Assembly: GCF_000332415.1 (NCBI RefSeq)
Contig: NZ_AOHC02000041.1
Coordinates: forward strand, 207,501-271,500
Reading direction: 5' to 3'
Source of the DNA: Leptospira weilii serovar Ranarum str. ICFT
GTDB taxonomy: Bacteria > Spirochaetota > Leptospiria > Leptospirales > Leptospiraceae
Length of the DNA stretch: 64,000 nt
Each line of letters opens with the position of its first letter. Position 1 is the stretch's first letter. Shown in pieces: positions 59,358 to 64,000 of the stretch. The notes beneath the pieces were generated by a model. The model made no database searches, was not told the origin of the DNA, and saw nothing but the letters and a program-made list of their open reading frames with translations. A program made the position numbers and the translations under genes.

Positions 59358-59372
59358 GCCTCTTCGGGTTTT

Positions 59373-60872
59373 ATGTCCCGGAAAACGCTCACCTTGATTC
59401 CATCCAAAACGCTCTCTTGGGTTTTATTGGGCCTTTTAATTTTTCTTTTAGTATCGATTTCGCATAACGATCGACTTGAATTTCCGCCGGTTTGGCCGGA
59501 TGAGGTTTTGTTTTTTTCACCTTCCCAAGATTTTGCGGAGTTCGGAACGCTTCGAACTCAAGTTTTGGAAGGTTTGATTCCGGGGATGGAAGAAACGACA
59601 TTGTGGATGCCCCCCTTGTATTTTTTTTCCGGTGGTTTTTGGATGAAGTATGTGTTTCCGGGACTTGTCGGACTCCGTTTATTTACGCTGATCCTCGCGG
59701 GTTTTTGTATATTCATTTTTTATGGAATTCTACTTAGAATCGGATTCTCTTTTTTCTCCGCGTTATTCTCCTGTTTATTGCTCGTTACGGATCTTTTATT
59801 TTTGAGAGTGGGGACGATGGCGAGAATGGAAATGCTTTGTCTGTTTTTCGCATTAACGAGTTTATTTTTTTTAATCCGAACCGCTTTTGACGAACATCCA
59901 AAACCCGTCGAAAAAGTTGCGGCCTTGTTTTCCGGAGTTTTTCTCGGGCTTTCTTTTCTTTCGCATCCGTTCGGCTCGGTGTTCGGAATTCCCACGTTGT
60001 ATCTACTTTGGAAAAGGAAATCTTTGTCGGCTCCATTGTTTTGGATCGGAGGTATACTTCCGATAACGGTTTGGATCGTTTGGTTGTTTCCTCGTTGGAA
60101 TTTATTCTTATTTCAGTTCGGGTTGCAGTTCGGAAGAAAGAAGGAACTTTTCTCCGTATTTTCGATTTTGACCAAGATCAAAATTTTAATCGGAGGCTAT
60201 GAAAATCCGGGAGTTAGAATTTTATTTTATATTTTTCTTTTGGCGGGAATCGGAATCAATCGAGAATTATGGAAGGAAAAAAAGGAACGATTCTTATTTC
60301 TTTTCGTTTGGATCTTAGGGACTCTCGTGTTCCTGTTTTTATCCACTGAATTTTATTACGTGATGTATCTTACCCTTCCGCTTTCCGCGTTAGGCGGAAT
60401 CTTGATGGAGGAATCCGATCGTAAAAGGGTGATTTATATAGGCTCCGGACTTTTATTTTGTAATTTGATCGTCTTGTTTTTGGCGTATCGAAAGGTCGGT
60501 TTTATCAATCCGGAGTTCGATCTCGGAAAGAAGTTTTCGGAGGAAATTGCGACGGAATTGAAATATTCCAAAAAGGTTTACCTGCAAGCGATTCCGGATC
60601 CGTATTTCCATTTGAGAGCAAAATATCCGAATCAGAAAATTTTGGAATTCATTCCGGGAGAACTTCCGGTTCCTCCGGAGATGTTTTCAGCCACTTTGGA
60701 TTCCATCGACACGTTCGTTTTCAGCGAAGGAACAAAACGGAACGAAACCGTCGAAAATTATCTTAAGGAAAATTCGTCCTCTTTTTATAAAAGAAACGTA
60801 TCCGTTTCTCCTTCCACAACTCGAAAATTGGTGCGCGCTCAGGCGGAAATTTATCTCCGGAAGAAAAAATGA
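59373..60872 (+). CDS. GT39-type (ArnT/PMT-like) membrane glycosyltransferase
   Basis: This 499-residue polytopic protein has a first TM helix (LSWVLLGLLIFLLVSI), the acidic loop with VWPDEVLFFSPS (the conserved Asp-Glu of dolichyl/polyprenyl-phosphate sugar transferases), at least nine more hydrophobic segments, and a soluble C-terminal part (~390-499). It would transfer a sugar from a polyprenyl carrier to a lipid or protein in the periplasm. Its stop overlaps the start of the SGNH lipoprotein. Confidence 0.85.
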   Translation: MSRKTLTLIPSKTLSWVLLGLLIFLLVSISHNDRLEFPPVWPDEVLFFSPSQDFAEFGTLRTQVLEGLIPGMEETTLWMPPLYFFSGGFWMKYVFPGLVGLRLFTLILAGFCIFIFYGILLRIGFSFFSALFSCLLLVTDLLFLRVGTMARMEMLCLFFALTSLFFLIRTAFDEHPKPVEKVAALFSGVFLGLSFLSHPFGSVFGIPTLYLLWKRKSLSAPLFWIGGILPITVWIVWLFPRWNLFLFQFGLQFGRKKELFSVFSILTKIKILIGGYENPGVRILFYIFLLAGIGINRELWKEKKERFLFLFVWILGTLVFLFLSTEFYYVMYLTLPLSALGGILMEESDRKRVIYIGSGLLFCNLIVLFLAYRKVGFINPEFDLGKKFSEEIATELKYSKKVYLQAIPDPYFHLRAKYPNQKILEFIPGELPVPPEMFSATLDSIDTFVFSEGTKRNETVENYLKENSSSFYKRNVSVSPSTTRKLVRAQAEIYLRKKK

Positions 60873-61519
60873 GATATTTTCAATTCCGCGGAATTTTTCA
60901 ATTTTGGAATATTCTATTTTTATTATTTATTTCCTGTGTCGCTAAGGAACGCGAACAACAAGGGCTTTCGTTTCTGTTGCCTTTGGCCGGCCCGCTTTTG
61001 AAAGTCGGGATCATAGGGGATTCTCTATCCCAAAGATCGGACGGATTCGGTCTGAGGGAAAAACTGGGGTTGCGATTTACGGTCACGGATTATTCGGTTT
61101 CCGGAAGGGACGTTCCGGGTTGGACACAAATGATCGGAACCGCTTTAACGGAACGTCAGGATTTGTTGATCTTAGAATTGGGAACGAACGACGTTGCGCA
61201 TTATTCGGTCGATCAATTTCCGGAATACTACGAGAATCTTCTTACTTCAATCCAAATTCATAGCAACGCGGCGATTTTGGTGACGATTCTTCCGCCGACG
61301 ATTCAATCCGGTTACCGGGAGAATATTCTTCGGATCAATCCGTATCTGAGAGGGTTGAATTCCCGTTATCCGACTGCGGACATGGAATCGGTTTTTTTAG
61401 AAACGGAAAAGACGGTTCCCTTATATTCACAAACGGACCCTGTTCATCCGAATCCCGTCGGATACGATTTGATGGGAACCGCCTACGCCGATTCCATTCG
61501 TAAACTTTACGTTCGATAA
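60869..61519 (+). CDS. SGNH/GDSL-hydrolase lipoprotein
   Basis: This 216-residue protein has a lipobox (LFLLFISC), block I GIIGDSLSQ (Ser nucleophile), block III LILELGTNDVAHYS, and block V DPVHPNPVGY with the Asp-x2-His pair. It hydrolyses an ester, perhaps an acyl group on a glycan or lipid. The ATGA overlap with the glycosyltransferase gene suggests both act on the same envelope glycan. Confidence 0.88.
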   Translation: MRYFQFRGIFQFWNILFLLFISCVAKEREQQGLSFLLPLAGPLLKVGIIGDSLSQRSDGFGLREKLGLRFTVTDYSVSGRDVPGWTQMIGTALTERQDLLILELGTNDVAHYSVDQFPEYYENLLTSIQIHSNAAILVTILPPTIQSGYRENILRINPYLRGLNSRYPTADMESVFLETEKTVPLYSQTDPVHPNPVGYDLMGTAYADSIRKLYVR

Positions 61520-61534
61520 ATCGGTTTTCATTGA

Positions 61535-61567
61535 GAATCCGGCCCTTGCATGTCAAGGGCCGGATTC
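61535..61567. terminator. Bidirectional terminator
   Basis: GAATCCGGCCCTTG pairs perfectly with CAAGGGCCGGATTC around CATGT. It separates the convergent genes ending at 61519 and 61596. Confidence 0.82.
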
Positions 61568-61595
61568 GCTCAAACTTTCTTAGGCCGAATTCATG

Positions 61596-62666
<1,071 letters not shown>

Positions 62667-62799
62667 TGTTTTAAGGTCTCCGAACTTGCTAAAAATCAGT
62701 GGGCAAGTAAGAAAAAAAAGGAAAAAAGTAATTGCTATTTTTATGCACTGCACAAAAATAGTGAACGAGATCCTCGAAAGCAAATTGAGAGGTTGTTGT

Positions 62800-63057
62800 A
62801 TGGAAAACAAAAAATTAAACGACATAATCAATGTAGGAATCGGAGCCGTTCAGACTTCACGCGAGATTTTTGATAAACTCGTGGACGACCTGAATGAAGG
62901 CAAAGAAAAGATCGAAGCCAGATTTGATCAGTTAAAGACCCAGGGCGAAAAGGATATGAGCGATAACGCCCTTAAATTAAAAATCAACTTAGCCTGGGGA
63001 TTGGTTCGGTTCGAAGAGATCCGGGACAATATCCTCAATCACTTCATTAAAAAATAA
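62800..63057 (+). CDS. Phasin-like small coiled-coil protein
   Basis: The ATG at 62800 follows GAGAGG (85 residues); the frame is open upstream but without homology. The product is two amphipathic helices (NDIINVGIGAVQTSREIFDKLVDDLNEGKEKIEARFDQLKTQG and NALKLKINLAWGLVRFEEIRDNILNHFI), as in phasin-type granule-associated proteins. It is divergent from the PON-like gene. Confidence 0.72.
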   Translation: MENKKLNDIINVGIGAVQTSREIFDKLVDDLNEGKEKIEARFDQLKTQGEKDMSDNALKLKINLAWGLVRFEEIRDNILNHFIKK

Positions 63058-63244
63058 AACTTTTGTTCAACGTCAGAGTTTTATTTTTTACATTCGAATT
63101 TTAATTTCCGTCGGAGAAATCCGATCCAAGGAAATTACATTGATTTCCCGTTTCGCAGAATTCTCCCCGAGTTTTCGGGGAGAAACGGTTTTTCAAAGGA
63201 AACTTCAAATACACTTTCCAGATATCAGCGGTTAGAAATCAGGG

Positions 63245-63445
63245 TTCAGAGGATTTTTCCTAATAGAACCGAATTGCACTTTGACAAAGGCTGATTTTCC
63301 AATTCTGTAAATTATTCTGAACTCTGATTTCTGAAATGTAATAGGAATCAGTGAATAGATTTCAGAGGTCGGTTATCTTTTCCTAATAGAAGCGATTGGA
63401 CTTTATCAAAAGTTAATTTCCTTATTCTGTAAATTTACTCCTAAG
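63245..63445. repeat. Imperfect ~116-bp tandem duplication
   Basis: TTCAGAGG at 63245 and 63361, CCTAATAGAA(C/G)CGA at ~63269 and ~63382, and ATTCTGTAAATT at ~63302 and ~63415 recur in the same order with about 116 bp offset. Copies have diverged, with small indels. Confidence 0.55.
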
Positions 63446-63491
63446 AAACAATTAGGATGAATTAGCGGAACTCTGGAATTCCTGGTTTAAA

Positions 63492-63688
63492 TTAACGTGA
63501 GTTCGACGGTTGAAATCTTGGGCGAATCCGGTTCCGGTATTTTCCGTAAGAAAAAACCGGAACCGGACCGCGCTTTCCGCTCCAATCAACAAATTGATAG
63601 AACGCTTTAAAAGAGAAATTTTTTTTCATTCCAATTTGTTGATTCCGCTTCAATCTCTTTCGCATCGGTTATACCGAGCTCACGTTAA
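63492..63688. repeat. Three nested inverted repeats (multi-stem element)
   Basis: The outer stem TTAACGTGAGTTCG (63492-63505) pairs with CGAGCTCACGTTAA (63675-63688), one mismatch. Inside are two perfect hairpins: TCCGGTTCCGGT/ACCGGAACCGGA (63527-63567) and AATCAACAAATTG/CAATTTGTTGATT (63584-63644). No coding potential. Confidence 0.7.
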
Positions 63689-63725
63689 GTTAATCTTTAT
63701 TTAATATTCGATTTTTAAAATCGGC

Positions 63726-64000
63726 TTAAACCCAACTCCAATGTCTCAAAAGAATCGACTTTTCAAAACCGAACTTTTCGTAGATTTCCTTGCCCATCTC
63801 AGTCGCGTGTAACACGATAAATCCTGAAAAATTCTTTCTAATTTCGCCTAATAGATGTTCAACGAGTTCCGAAGCGTAACCGAAACGTCTATGATTCCGA
63901 TCGGTTGTGATCGAATACAAACCGAAGGATTCCCCGTCGTAAAATGTCATTCCGGTCGCGATCATTTCCCCGTTTACAAAGCCGCCGTATATACGAAACG
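63726..64000 (-). CDS. GNAT-family N-acetyltransferase, C-terminal part (5' cut by window edge)
   Basis: The frame is open to the window edge (YGGFVNGEMIATGMTFYDG). It shows the GNAT acetyl-CoA motif around ITTDRNHRRFGYASELVEHLL (R/Q-x2-G-x-G/A), and the end strand EKFGFEKSILLRHWSWV. It acetylates an amine-bearing substrate that cannot be named. Confidence 0.8.
   Translation of the reverse strand, partial: FRIYGGFVNGEMIATGMTFYDGESFGLYSITTDRNHRRFGYASELVEHLLGEIRKNFSGFIVLHATEMGKEIYEKFGFEKSILLRHWSWV

Larger units (their letters stand above)
63058..63725. other. Non-coding structured region
   Basis: No gene is supported over ~660 bp. It contains an imperfect tandem duplication (63245-63360 and 63361-~63445) and a nested set of inverted repeats (63492-63688), described separately. 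An ORF at 63510-63704 has no RBS and overlaps the inverted repeats. Confidence 0.6.

Overview
The window looks like chromosomal DNA of a Leptospira species. Base composition is moderate (I judge it by eye as low 40s % G+C). Coding is dense on both strands, with many lipoproteins of spirochaete type. Typical Leptospira gene types occur, such as FecR/ECF-sigma modules, SBBP beta-propeller lipoproteins and 7TM adenylate-cyclase-like proteins. The motif TGTGGGAACTCC(C/T)ACA is scattered through the window. I cannot name the species. No rRNA, tRNA, CRISPR array or complete insertion sequence was found.

Layout. 1-4.2 kb: end of a K+/H+ antiporter, a low-GC two-gene cassette (502-1235), a decayed SRPBCC fragment, an ArsR-SRPBCC fusion with an operator over its start codon, and two small envelope proteins. 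4.2-9 kb: a long acyl-CoA dehydrogenase, then a decayed RND efflux cluster (TolC fragment and two RND fragments). 9-17 kb: an SDR, a YceI-like protein, membrane proteins including a 28-residue one, DUF1003, phosphoglycerate mutase GpmI, a large unknown protein and a MITE-like element. 17-26.5 kb: ECF sigma/FecR module, DoxX, ABC-F ATPase, rhodanese, TetR, an acetoacetate-decarboxylase-like protein and a thiolase. 26.5-29.2 kb: a VWA lipoprotein lacking its metal site, two more unknowns and a repeat-bearing non-coding stretch. 29.2-36.3 kb: acyl-CoA dehydrogenase, trpE, trpG, an MsbA-like exporter and a receiver-domain protein in an overlapping chain, then a convergent HEAT-repeat protein. 36.4-43.2 kb: HflX, an Rpn-family nuclease with a gene-within-gene start, STAS, homoserine dehydrogenase, a lectin-like protein and a dihydroorotase. 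43.3-51.8 kb: an altered 7TM cyclase, ankyrin protein, TrmA/RlmD-type methyltransferase, second MITE copy and an SbcCD/YhaON-like pair. 51.8-64 kb: SBBP lipoprotein, AlkA-like glycosylase, double cyclic-nucleotide-binding protein, TPR protein, zinc-ribbon protein, lipoprotein, a catalytically degenerate tyrosine recombinase, STAS, GT39-type glycosyltransferase plus SGNH lipoprotein, PON-like propeller, phasin-like protein, a structured non-coding region and a partial GNAT.

Central metabolism is represented by tryptophan, pyrimidine and homoserine synthesis, beta-oxidation and glycolysis. Several genes are truncated or internally deleted (1675, 6119-8786, 9949, 26669), which suggests ongoing gene decay. 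The strongest candidates for a less ordinary system are the rpn gene with its internal, strongly SD-led start (39035), the low-GC overlapping pair at 502-1235, and the two 103-bp terminal-inverted-repeat elements.
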